Shown one piece after another: positions 1 to 5,600 of a stretch of 7,127 nt of DNA. The notes beneath the pieces are model-generated. The model saw nothing but the letters and a program-made list of their open reading frames with translations, made no database searches and was not told where the DNA came from. Position 1 is the stretch's first letter; each line of letters opens with the position of its first letter. This DNA comes from an uncultured bacterium (GTDB taxonomy: Bacteria > Actinomycetota > Coriobacteriia > Coriobacteriales > Coriobacteriaceae), in contig CAJMRD010000094.1 in assembly GCA_905215725.1 (NCBI GenBank), forward strand, positions 1 to 7,127. Direction: 5' to 3'. Made by a program: the position numbers and the translations under genes.

Positions 1-80
1 AACGATATGGCACCGTGGGGACACATGTATGTCAATCCTGGTCTAACAGAGCCTTAAATAATCATTTGGCTGCCCGCCGG
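1..80. other. left-edge intergenic sequence, no gene supported
   Basis: No supported gene. One plus-strand frame is open from base 1 to a TAA at 55-57 and could be the last 18 codons of a gene lying to the left, but the peptide (NDMAPWGHMYVNPGLTEP) shows no family feature I recognise. Nothing resembling a terminator follows it before the inverted-repeat element that begins at 81. Confidence 0.3.
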
Positions 81-203
81 CTAAGTGAGTAGACTTTTTT
101 GGAAATGCCGAGCACCCAACATATTTGCCTCAACAAAACCGCAGGTCACAAACTTGTGCTCTGTCGGTGTGGTCGGGGATTCGGTAAAAACCTACTCACT
201 TAG
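81..203. repeat. 123-bp element bounded by perfect 12-bp inverted repeats
   Basis: CTAAGTGAGTAG at 81-92 is exactly complementary to CTACTCACTTAG at 192-203. Inside, the left arm continues into a T-run (95-100) opposite an A-run (186-190), and GAGCAC (110-115) can pair with GTGCTC (156-161). The whole segment can therefore fold into one long imperfect hairpin. It lies downstream of the stop codon of the minus-strand flippase gene, so it could act as a 3' structure for that transcript, a small RNA, or a miniature mobile element. No clear target-site duplication is visible at the flanks. A 61-codon GTG-initiated frame (85-270) runs through it, but it has no ribosome binding site and reads through both repeat arms, so I do not call it a gene. 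I suspect a dispersed repeat, but that is inference. Confidence 0.55.
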
Positions 204-283
204 TTTTACGCGATGCATATTGTCTTCAACGAGACCCCAGCCGGGGCGATTCCATCGCAAATTCCGGTGACCGGGGCAGCTAA

Positions 284-1864
284 TTAGGCGCCGTATGGGT
301 TCCGGTCGCGCTCGATGCGTTGGCGGATGTGGGCGTACTCGATTATCAGCAGCACCAGGAGTAGGGCCATGATGGCTAGGTAGCTCACGATGGCGCCCAT
401 CAGGCCGAGCAGATTGATCAGAATCACCGGCAGCACCACGCTCACGGCAAAACAAATCAGGTAGACCTTGGTGACGTCGCCGGCATGGCGCAGCACCGTG
501 ATGATGGCGTAGATAAAGTCGATGGCCGCGGTGACGCCGCCGGCGACGACCATCAGCAACGCCAACGTACGGTAGCGCTCAAAGCTGAGGCCGTACATAA
601 AGCTCATGAGGGGAATACCGGGACCTGCCATAAATGCGGCGCACACGCCGGTGATGACCACGATCAGCGCCATAACGGCAACAATAATCAGGTCAAAGCG
701 ATGACGCTTGCGAGGATTAGCCCAAATGCTCGACAAGCGCAGGAGCTGCGGTTTATAGATAAATCCAATGCTCAGCAAAATAGCCTGCGCCGGAAAGAAC
801 AGGGCATTAAAGTACAGCTGATATTTGTATGCCAGCGTGCCTTCCATCACAAACTTGGGCATGCTCTCAATTAGGTTGAACAGGAACAGTGCACCAAAGA
901 GCGGGGCGCACTGGACAAACAGGTGGCCGACCTCGCGAAGGCTCACGCGGCGCGATTTTTCGGTCTCGAGCAGGGCGAGCGGCGCGGTGACCAGCACGAG
1001 CGAGGCGATCGCGGTGACACCCATGGCCATGGCCGCGATGGGCATGCTGCGCGTGAGGAACAGCGCCACGCTGAAGACCGCGATGACGCCGACGGAGCGT
1101 AGCGTTTGGCTCATTCCAGCCAAGTAGAGTTTGTCGGCCTGCTGCAGGCGGCCTTCGTACACGTCGGCGACGCCATCGATGACCTTATACAGGTAGACGC
1201 CCAGGCCGATCGTCGCCATCTGCGCATCATAGCCGCGGGCGCTGCTGTACATGAGGCCGCAGCCTAGGGCGAGCGCTCCACAAAGCCAGCGGTTGAGCTG
1301 GTAGGAGGCAAAGGACGTCTTTTCGTCGATGTCTGAGACCTGGAAATTGCGCACGCCGTAGTTGCACGCGATCATGATGAGCGTGCCGGTGACAAAGGCG
1401 ATGGAGAATTTGCCTGCTTCTTCGGCGCCCACGAGCTGCGTAGACACGATGGTGAGCAACGGAAACGCCAGGCCCCACACGGCGGTGCCGAGGGTGTTCC
1501 AAAGATAGTCGCGGCTGGTGGCGTGCTCCTCGTATTCCGCTTCCTGCATGGAGAAGCCGCCGCCGTAGACGGCGCCGAGCAGACGGTTCCACCAAGCGTT
1601 GACCATGCGGCGGACGGGGCCGGGCTCCCGATCGCGTTCGCGCCGGCGACGTGTGGCTTGGCTGCTATCGGGTCCGCCGGCGTTGCGCTGGCTCAGCTCC
1701 TGGATGCGCGCGAGCTCTTCGGCCGTGTGGGAGGCGGGGAACAGGCCGTTCTCGATGCGGCCGCCCTGGGCCTTCGCGGCGCCGTCTTTCGATGCAGCGG
1801 GGTTGGAGATGCCGTTACGGCGGGCGATGGCGCGGCGAATGCTATCGAGGGGCGTGATGCTCAA
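284..1864 (-). CDS. polysaccharide flippase-type membrane protein (Wzx / MATE-like)
   Basis: This encodes a probable 526-residue integral membrane protein of the polysaccharide or lipid-linked oligosaccharide flippase type, often annotated as lipopolysaccharide biosynthesis protein. About twelve hydrophobic segments are visible, roughly at residues 120-142, 150-170, 192-208, 215-232, 255-271, 276-300, 316-334, 350-370, 391-412, 434-457, 466-488 and 489-509. The motif YGVRNFQVSDID (169-180) follows the second segment. The first ~115 residues are unusual: soluble, with basic patches such as TRRRRERDRE (71-80), so probably a cytosolic tail. The frame is open further upstream to an ATG at 1972. 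I chose TTG at 1864 because AGAAAGGA (1872-1879, minus strand) sits 7 nt before it and a TATACT -10 box lies just upstream, whereas the longer version starts inside a repeat. It stands alone and is divergent from pckA. The transport substrate cannot be read from sequence. Membrane-protein call is firm; exact family is moderate. Confidence 0.8.
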   Translation of the reverse strand: MSITPLDSIRRAIARRNGISNPAASKDGAAKAQGGRIENGLFPASHTAEELARIQELSQRNAGGPDSSQATRRRRERDREPGPVRRMVNAWWNRLLGAVYGGGFSMQEAEYEEHATSRDYLWNTLGTAVWGLAFPLLTIVSTQLVGAEEAGKFSIAFVTGTLIMIACNYGVRNFQVSDIDEKTSFASYQLNRWLCGALALGCGLMYSSARGYDAQMATIGLGVYLYKVIDGVADVYEGRLQQADKLYLAGMSQTLRSVGVIAVFSVALFLTRSMPIAAMAMGVTAIASLVLVTAPLALLETEKSRRVSLREVGHLFVQCAPLFGALFLFNLIESMPKFVMEGTLAYKYQLYFNALFFPAQAILLSIGFIYKPQLLRLSSIWANPRKRHRFDLIIVAVMALIVVITGVCAAFMAGPGIPLMSFMYGLSFERYRTLALLMVVAGGVTAAIDFIYAIITVLRHAGDVTKVYLICFAVSVVLPVILINLLGLMGAIVSYLAIMALLLVLLIIEYAHIRQRIERDRNPYGA

Positions 1865-1892
1865 AGCGGGGTCCTTTCTATTGCTGCGCTCT

Positions 1893-1921
1893 AGTATAGA
1901 CACCTCGGTGTCCGCTCGTAT
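1893..1921 (-). promoter_or_regulatory. putative flippase promoter with a 14-bp dyad in the -10/-35 spacer
   Basis: On the minus strand TATACT (1893-1898) is a good -10 hexamer placed 28 nt before the TTG start and leaving room for the AGAAAGGA ribosome binding site. Directly upstream of it is GACACC-GA-GGTGTC (1899-1912), two perfect 6-bp arms around a 2-nt centre, just where a repressor would block polymerase. The expected -35 position (about 1916-1921) holds ATACGA, a poor match, so the promoter may depend on an activator. A second small dyad, GAACA-GGT-TGTTC, lies at 1926-1938. Regulator unknown. Confidence 0.45.
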
Positions 1922-1967
1922 TTTTGAACAGGTTGTTCGATAATTTCGGCGGCGCCATTCGGTAGTC

Positions 1968-2021
1968 GGCACTTAGGGACGTTCCTTATGTGCAGGCACT
2001 TTGGGAACGTCCCTAAGTGCC
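1968..2021. repeat. long hairpin with perfect 18-bp arms
   Basis: The left arm at 1968-1985 (GGCACTTAGGGACGTTCC) is exactly complementary to the right arm at 2004-2021, with an 18-nt loop that itself contains GTGC-AG-GCAC (1990-1999). It lies between two divergent genes, so it is not positioned as a terminator for either. No T-tract follows on either side. It looks like a dispersed palindromic unit (REP-like) or the fold of a small RNA. The stem is seen directly; its role is not known. Confidence 0.7.
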
Positions 2022-2028
2022 AGCATCC

Positions 2029-2068
2029 GGGGACACTCCTTGAATGTTGCCTGTTCAAGAGTGTCCCC
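2029..2068. repeat. second hairpin of the intergenic repeat cluster
   Basis: GGGGACACTCCTTGAA (2029-2044) pairs with TTCAAGAGTGTCCCC (2054-2068), with a single bulged C and a 9-nt loop. It begins 8 nt after the 18-bp hairpin ends. The GGGGACA core also occurs in the pckA-end hairpin (3944-3950), the degV-end hairpin (6480-6486) and a leader stem near 4028-4034, which hints at a shared origin for these repeats. Confidence 0.6.
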
Positions 2069-2102
2069 AATGACTAGTCGTTTAAGAACGTCCCCAATGA
2101 CT
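2063..2102. repeat. 13-bp direct repeat GTCCCCAATGACT, two copies
   Basis: GTCCCCAATGACT occurs at 2063-2075 and again at 2090-2102, 27 bp apart. The first copy overlaps the right arm of the hairpin at 2029-2068. The sequence between, containing AAGAACGTCCCC, also echoes the GAACGTCCC of the 18-bp hairpin arm. This suggests partial or nested copies of the same repeat family, perhaps by local duplication. Confidence 0.6.
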
Positions 2103-2153
2103 GGGCCGCTTGCCTGCGATTTTTAACCGTTGGGCGGGCTTGCCGCCCTTGCC

Positions 2154-2169
2154 GCAAAAACGTTTTTGC
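2154..2169. promoter_or_regulatory. 16-bp perfect palindrome upstream of pckA, operator candidate
   Basis: GCAAAAACGTTTTTGC is a perfect palindrome with a central CG, 74 nt before the pckA start codon. LacI/CcpA-family operators are typically palindromes with a central CG flanked by A/T-rich half sites, so this is a reasonable candidate for carbon-source control of pckA. I see no convincing -35/-10 pair; a weak TTGCCG (2149-2154) and TATCGG (2171-2176) would place the palindrome exactly in the spacer. The palindrome is seen directly; the operator role is inference. Confidence 0.45.
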
Positions 2170-2186
2170 ATATCGGGTACAACGGG

Positions 2187-2202
2187 CTTTACGTGAGTAA
2201 AG
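2187..2202 (+). other. small inverted repeat in the pckA leader
   Basis: CTTTAC (2187-2192) and GTAAAG (2197-2202) form a perfect 6-bp stem with a 4-nt loop (GTGA), about 40 nt before the pckA start. It could be a second operator half-site pair or a leader RNA stem. No further support. Confidence 0.25.
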
Positions 2203-2243
2203 TGCGCGCCGCGTCCACGTGCCGCGTTTTTAAAGGAGGCCCC

Positions 2244-3914
2244 ATGCCTGGTGTTACCCCTGCAGAAGTTCTGTCCAATTTTGGTATTACGCTGGTCGAA
2301 GATCCCGCCGAGAATCAACCCCGTCTGCTGGTCGATCTGCCCGCCGCGGAGCTCGTCGAGCACGCTATCCGCCGCGAAGAAGGCCGCATGGCATCCAACG
2401 GCGCGCTGGTGATCGAGACGGGGGAGCGTACCGGCCGTTCCCCCAATGACCGCTTTATCGTCGACACGCCCGACGTGCACGACAAGATCGCCTGGGGCGC
2501 CGTCAACCGCCCGCTTTCTGTCGAGAGCTACGAGGCCATCAAGGCCGGCATCGTCGATTATCTTAACGAGCGCGACGTGTTCGTTGCCCGCGGCATGGCC
2601 GGCGCCGATCGTAACCATACGCGTCGACTGCTCGTCGCCTGTGAGCGTGCCAGCCAGGCGCTCTTTATTAAGCAGATGCTCGCCCGCCCGCTCGCCCGCG
2701 AAATCGCGCGCACCGGCGAGCCGGACTTCTGCGTGCTCGCCGCGCCGGGCTACCAATGCGACCCTGCCATCAAGGGCCTCAACTCCAGCGCCGCCGTGGT
2801 CATCAACTTCCAGGAACGCGTGATTCTGGTCGCCGGCACCGGCTACTCCGGCGAGATTAAAAAGTCGATCTTTAGCGTCATGAACTATCTGCTGCCCGTC
2901 GAGGATGACGTGCTGCCCATGCACTGCTCGGCCAGCATGGATCCCGTCACGCACGAGACTGCCGTGTTCTTTGGCCTGTCCGGCACGGGCAAGACCACGC
3001 TTTCTGCCAACCCCACGCGCCTGCTGATCGGCGACGACGAGCACGGCTGGTCCGACATGGGCATCTTCAACATCGAGGGTGGCTGCTACGCAAAATGCGA
3101 GGGCCTGGACGCCTTCCACGAGCCCGAGATCTTCAACGCCGTCCGTTTTGGCGCCATTTGCGAAAACGTGGTGCTCGACGAGAACCGCAAGCCCAACTAC
3201 GACGACATCTCGATCACGCACAACACGCGCGTGGCCTATCCCGTGGAGCACATTCCTAACGCGTGGACTAAGGGCATGGGCACTACTCCGAGTGTCGTGC
3301 TGTTCCTGACTTGCGACGCTTTTGGCGTGCTGCCGCCCATCTCACGCCTGACGGCCGATGCCGCCATGTACCACTTTGTGACGGGCTTTACGGCTAAGAT
3401 TCCCGGCACCGAGGTCGGCGTCACCGAGCCCACGCCCACGTTCTCTTCGCTGTTCGGCGAGCCGTTTATGCCGCTCGACCCCATGGTTTACGCCAAGATG
3501 CTTGGCGAGCGCATTGCCGACGGCCGCACACGCGTGTACCTGGTCAACACCGGCTGGATTGGCGGCGGCTACGGCGTGGGTCATCGCATCGAGCTGGCCT
3601 ACACGCGCTCGCTGGTCGCACGCGCCCTCGACGGCACCATCGAGGATAGCGAGTTCGTGCACGACGACATCTTTAACGTCGACATTCCCACGACGTGCCA
3701 CGGCGTGCCCGATGGCATCCTGGTGCCGCGCCAATACTGGCAGAGCACCGCGCGCTACGACGAGGCCGCGCACAACCTGGCGGTGATGTTCGAGGAGAAC
3801 TTCGAGAAGAAGTACTCGCACCTGCCCGAGTCCGTCAAAGCCGCCGGCCCGCACGCCCAGGTGTCCGCCGAGGCCCGTCATCGCGGCCGCGGCCTGCTGG
3901 GGCTCCGCCACTAG
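2244..3914 (+). CDS. pckA: phosphoenolpyruvate carboxykinase (ATP)
   Basis: This enzyme interconverts oxaloacetate plus ATP with phosphoenolpyruvate, ADP and CO2 in the cytosol. The product has 556 residues, close to the ~540 of E. coli PckA. Visible motifs: RTGRSPNDRF (62-71, with Arg65 at the substrate-binding position), GEIKKSIFS (lysines 206-207, metal/substrate region), MHCSA (His227, metal ligand), the P-loop GLSGTGKTT (244-252, Lys250), IGDDEHGW (Asp264-Asp265, metal/phosphate binding), then YPVEHI, TAKIPGTE and NTGWIGGGYG. The P-loop with this IGDDEHGW set identifies the ATP type rather than the GTP type. The frame is open upstream to 2130, but ATG 2244 has AAAGGAGG (2232-2239) in front, with a rather short 4-nt spacing, and gives the family's usual N-terminus. 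It is a single-gene unit ended by a hairpin 20 nt downstream. In a fermenting anaerobe the enzyme may run in the carboxylating direction; that is inference. Confidence 0.97.
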   Translation: MPGVTPAEVLSNFGITLVEDPAENQPRLLVDLPAAELVEHAIRREEGRMASNGALVIETGERTGRSPNDRFIVDTPDVHDKIAWGAVNRPLSVESYEAIKAGIVDYLNERDVFVARGMAGADRNHTRRLLVACERASQALFIKQMLARPLAREIARTGEPDFCVLAAPGYQCDPAIKGLNSSAAVVINFQERVILVAGTGYSGEIKKSIFSVMNYLLPVEDDVLPMHCSASMDPVTHETAVFFGLSGTGKTTLSANPTRLLIGDDEHGWSDMGIFNIEGGCYAKCEGLDAFHEPEIFNAVRFGAICENVVLDENRKPNYDDISITHNTRVAYPVEHIPNAWTKGMGTTPSVVLFLTCDAFGVLPPISRLTADAAMYHFVTGFTAKIPGTEVGVTEPTPTFSSLFGEPFMPLDPMVYAKMLGERIADGRTRVYLVNTGWIGGGYGVGHRIELAYTRSLVARALDGTIEDSEFVHDDIFNVDIPTTCHGVPDGILVPRQYWQSTARYDEAAHNLAVMFEENFEKKYSHLPESVKAAGPHAQVSAEARHRGRGLLGLRH

Positions 3915-3934
3915 CTTCGCCGTGAGTCCATATT

Positions 3935-3969
3935 CACCACAAAGGGGACAGGCACCTTTGTGGTGGTTT
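3935..3969 (+). terminator. hairpin repeat copy A, probable pckA terminator
   Basis: CACCACAAAGG (3935-3945) pairs perfectly with CCTTTGTGGTG (3955-3965) around the loop GGACAGGCA, followed by a short T-run (3967-3970). It begins 20 nt after the pckA stop. Compared with the other three copies, the outer left arm has decayed (ATATT where the others have AAAC or GAAC), so the stem is 11 bp instead of 14-15. One of four members of the same repeat family. Confidence 0.65.
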
Positions 3970-3997
3970 TGCTCACGTGGATGACTCGGGTTACAAT
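3969..3997 (+). promoter_or_regulatory. putative promoter for the B3/4-domain gene
   Basis: TTGCTC (3969-3974) and TACAAT (3992-3997) are separated by exactly 17 bp. The -10 matches the consensus at five of six positions; the -35 is weaker. The -35 overlaps the T-run of the preceding hairpin repeat. Transcription would start near 4004, giving a leader of about 138 nt before the ATG at 4142. Confidence 0.5.
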
Positions 3998-4011
3998 ACG
4001 CCTGACATATC

Positions 4012-4121
4012 GTCCCCTTCTCCGGATGGGGACAGCGCAAGCGTTCTTGTGACGGCACCGTAGGACTTTGAAGGTGGCCGTTGTAAGGGCGCTTTTTGTT
4101 TAGGCGCCCTCACTCGGGCGC
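4012..4121 (+). other. structured leader with mutually exclusive hairpins before the B3/4 gene
   Basis: Four possible stems lie between the putative promoter and the gene: GTCCCC (4012-4017) with GGGGAC (4028-4033); ACGGCACC (4052-4059) with GGTGGCCGT (4073-4081, one bulged G); AGGGCGC (4086-4092) with GCGCCCT (4104-4110); and GCGCCC (4104-4109) with GGGCGC (4116-4121). The last two compete for the same strand, and the final stem ends 9 nt before the AAGGGAG ribosome binding site. Mutually exclusive stems of this kind are typical of regulated leaders (riboswitch, T-box, attenuator). I could not match a known class; the T-box consensus AGGGTGG-ACC is not clearly present. Confidence 0.35.
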
Positions 4122-4141
4122 GCATAATGAAGGGAGAGCGT

Positions 4142-4861
4142 ATGAAGAGCTTTATTGCCGAGGATTCATTCTGGGAGCTGTTTCCGCAGGCAGCGGTCGG
4201 TGTTGTGGTCGTGGAGGGCATGAAGCCCACGGCTCAGATTCCTCAAGAGGACGTGGATGCGATTGCGGCGTTGCTCGACCGCGCCAATATCGATGCGGAG
4301 CGTCATCTGACCAGCGACACTATCAGCGAGAACGCACCGGTCAAGGCATGGCGCGAGGCCTATCGTCTGTTCAAGACCAAGAAAGGCGCGCGCTGCTCGA
4401 TCGAGAACTTGCTCAAGCGCGTGCTCAAAGGCAAGCCGGTGGGCCGCATTACGCCCGCGGTGGATATTTACAACACGGTGTCGCTGACCTACGCGCTGCC
4501 CGTGGGAGGCGAGGATCTGCATGCGATCGAGGGGGACCTTCGCCTGAAGGTGACCGACGGTGGCGATGCGTTCTTGCCGCTTGGCGAGGAGGCGGACGAT
4601 CCGACGCTGCCCGGCGAGCTCGCCTACATCGACGATGCGGGCGCTGTGTGCCGCTGCTGGAACTGGCGCGACGGCGTTCGCACGGCGCTGTCCGATGATT
4701 CGGCCGATGCGTTCCTGGCGATTGAGTGCGTGGAGCCCGAGCGCATGGGGGATTGCCAGGCTGCGATCGATCGCTTAGCCGAGCTGCTTGAGCGCTATCT
4801 GGGAGCGACGGTTGTCATTAAGACGCTTGTGACCCGCGACAATCCTTGCGTGGAGCTGTAG
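4142..4861 (+). CDS. B3/4-domain protein (PheRS beta-subunit editing-domain family)
   Basis: This 239-residue cytosolic protein consists of a stand-alone B3/4 domain, the module that in bacterial phenylalanyl-tRNA synthetase beta chains hydrolyses mischarged Tyr-tRNA(Phe). Family-like blocks are W70-REAYRLF, the core SIENLLKRVLKG (86-97), ITPAVDIYNTVSLTYALPVGG (103-123), FLPLGE (144-149), GELAYIDD (158-165) and CRCWNWRDG (170-178). Stand-alone members are widespread and mostly uncharacterised; a trans-editing or aminoacyl-ester deacylase role is plausible but inferred. An ATG at 4127 is in frame, but the AAGGGAG at 4130-4136 serves the ATG at 4142, so I start there. It has its own putative promoter and structured leader and is followed by hairpin copy B, so it appears monocistronic. 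The family call is firm; the biochemical role is not. Confidence 0.88.
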   Translation: MKSFIAEDSFWELFPQAAVGVVVVEGMKPTAQIPQEDVDAIAALLDRANIDAERHLTSDTISENAPVKAWREAYRLFKTKKGARCSIENLLKRVLKGKPVGRITPAVDIYNTVSLTYALPVGGEDLHAIEGDLRLKVTDGGDAFLPLGEEADDPTLPGELAYIDDAGAVCRCWNWRDGVRTALSDDSADAFLAIECVEPERMGDCQAAIDRLAELLERYLGATVVIKTLVTRDNPCVEL

Positions 4862-4887
4862 CGGCGCCTAGAACCTATTGATGCCCC

Positions 4888-4928
4888 AAACCACCACAAA
4901 GGTGCCTGTCCCCTTTGTGGTGGTTTTT
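4888..4928 (+). terminator. hairpin repeat copy B, probable terminator of the B3/4 gene
   Basis: AAACCACCACAAAGG (4888-4902) pairs perfectly over 15 bp with 4912-4926, followed by a T-run through 4928. The loop TGCCTGTCC is the reverse complement of the loop in copy A. It begins 26 nt after the stop codon. The strong stem and T-run make this one of the best terminator candidates among the four copies. Confidence 0.72.
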
Positions 4929-5031
4929 ATGTTGATGGGTTAACAATTGGGATATTTGGGTACGGGGGTTCGGACATGCGGCTAAGATGTTTACCCGTTA
5001 GCATCATGCAAGCGAAAGGCGGTCGTCTCCC

Positions 5032-5481
5032 ATGCAGCAGAACGACGAGACACGTTTTGAGGACTTTGTCGGACTGATCAGCGGCCTCTACAAGGAGATT
5101 CAGCGCATCAAGACGTCCGAAGGTGCAAGGCTGGGCCTCAAGGGCTCCGACGTTATGTGCCTTTACTATCTTGAGCGCAGCAAGGACGGCCTGACTGGCG
5201 CTGACCTGGCTCGCATGGCAGGCGTGACCCGCGCCGCCGTCTCGCGTACGCTCGCGCATCTGGAGGAGGGCGGCTACGTCGAGGTCGACGATTCGGGCGA
5301 TGCCGCCGTTAAGTATCGTGCTCCGGTGCGCCTGACCGCTCTGGGCGGCGAGAGCATGAGCGAAGCGGACCGCATCATTCGCGAGGTGCTCGATACCACC
5401 GGTAAGGCTATGGGTGTGGAGCAGCGCGAGCAGATGTATGCGTCGCTGCGCACGATTCTCAACACCCTGCGCGAGCTGTAG
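5032..5481 (+). CDS. MarR-family transcriptional regulator
   Basis: This is a 149-residue winged helix-turn-helix DNA-binding protein of typical MarR length, expected to act as a dimer. The helix-turn-helix is LTGADLARMAGVTRAAVSRTLAHLEEGGYV (54-83, written here in two halves: LTGADLARMAGVT and RAAVSRTLAHLEEGGYV), with the recognition helix around TRAAVSRTLAHLE (66-78). The wing follows at 84-101, ending RAPVRLTALG. N- and C-terminal helices form the presumed dimer interface. AAAGGCGG (5015-5022) precedes ATG 5032 at 9 nt. The upstream region contains a near-palindrome around GCATCATGC (5001-5009), which could be an autoregulatory site. No hairpin separates it from the DegV gene 119 nt downstream, so the two are probably co-transcribed. 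That suggests, by inference, a link to fatty-acid or envelope-lipid sensing. The ligand is unknown. Confidence 0.9.
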   Translation: MQQNDETRFEDFVGLISGLYKEIQRIKTSEGARLGLKGSDVMCLYYLERSKDGLTGADLARMAGVTRAAVSRTLAHLEEGGYVEVDDSGDAAVKYRAPVRLTALGGESMSEADRIIREVLDTTGKAMGVEQREQMYASLRTILNTLREL

Positions 5482-5600
5482 GGCCGCCAAGGCTTTTGCT
5501 TCCAATTAACAACCGCATAGTCCTGTTTGAGCGCGTATACCGTGCCGGGGCCTTGCTGTCAAAATTCCCTGCGCGGGACCTGCGCAAGAAAGGATTCGCT

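Noticed and set aside
85..270. 61-codon GTG-initiated ORF on the plus strand
   Set aside because: It has no ribosome binding site, spans both arms of the inverted-repeat element, and shows no family features; more likely a by-product of the repeat.
1926..1938. LexA (SOS) box GAACAGGTTGTTC
   Set aside because: The Gram-positive LexA box has four bases between GAAC and GTTC; here there are five. No SOS gene is adjacent.
2082..3251. 389-codon ORF antisense to pckA
   Set aside because: It mirrors the pckA reading frame; GC-rich codon bias often leaves the opposite frame open. The pckA motifs settle the coding strand.
4050..4121. T-box riboswitch before the B3/4 gene
   Set aside because: GGTGGCCG is only a partial match to the T-box consensus, no specifier stem is clear, and the last stem has no terminator T-run. 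Kept only as an unclassified leader.
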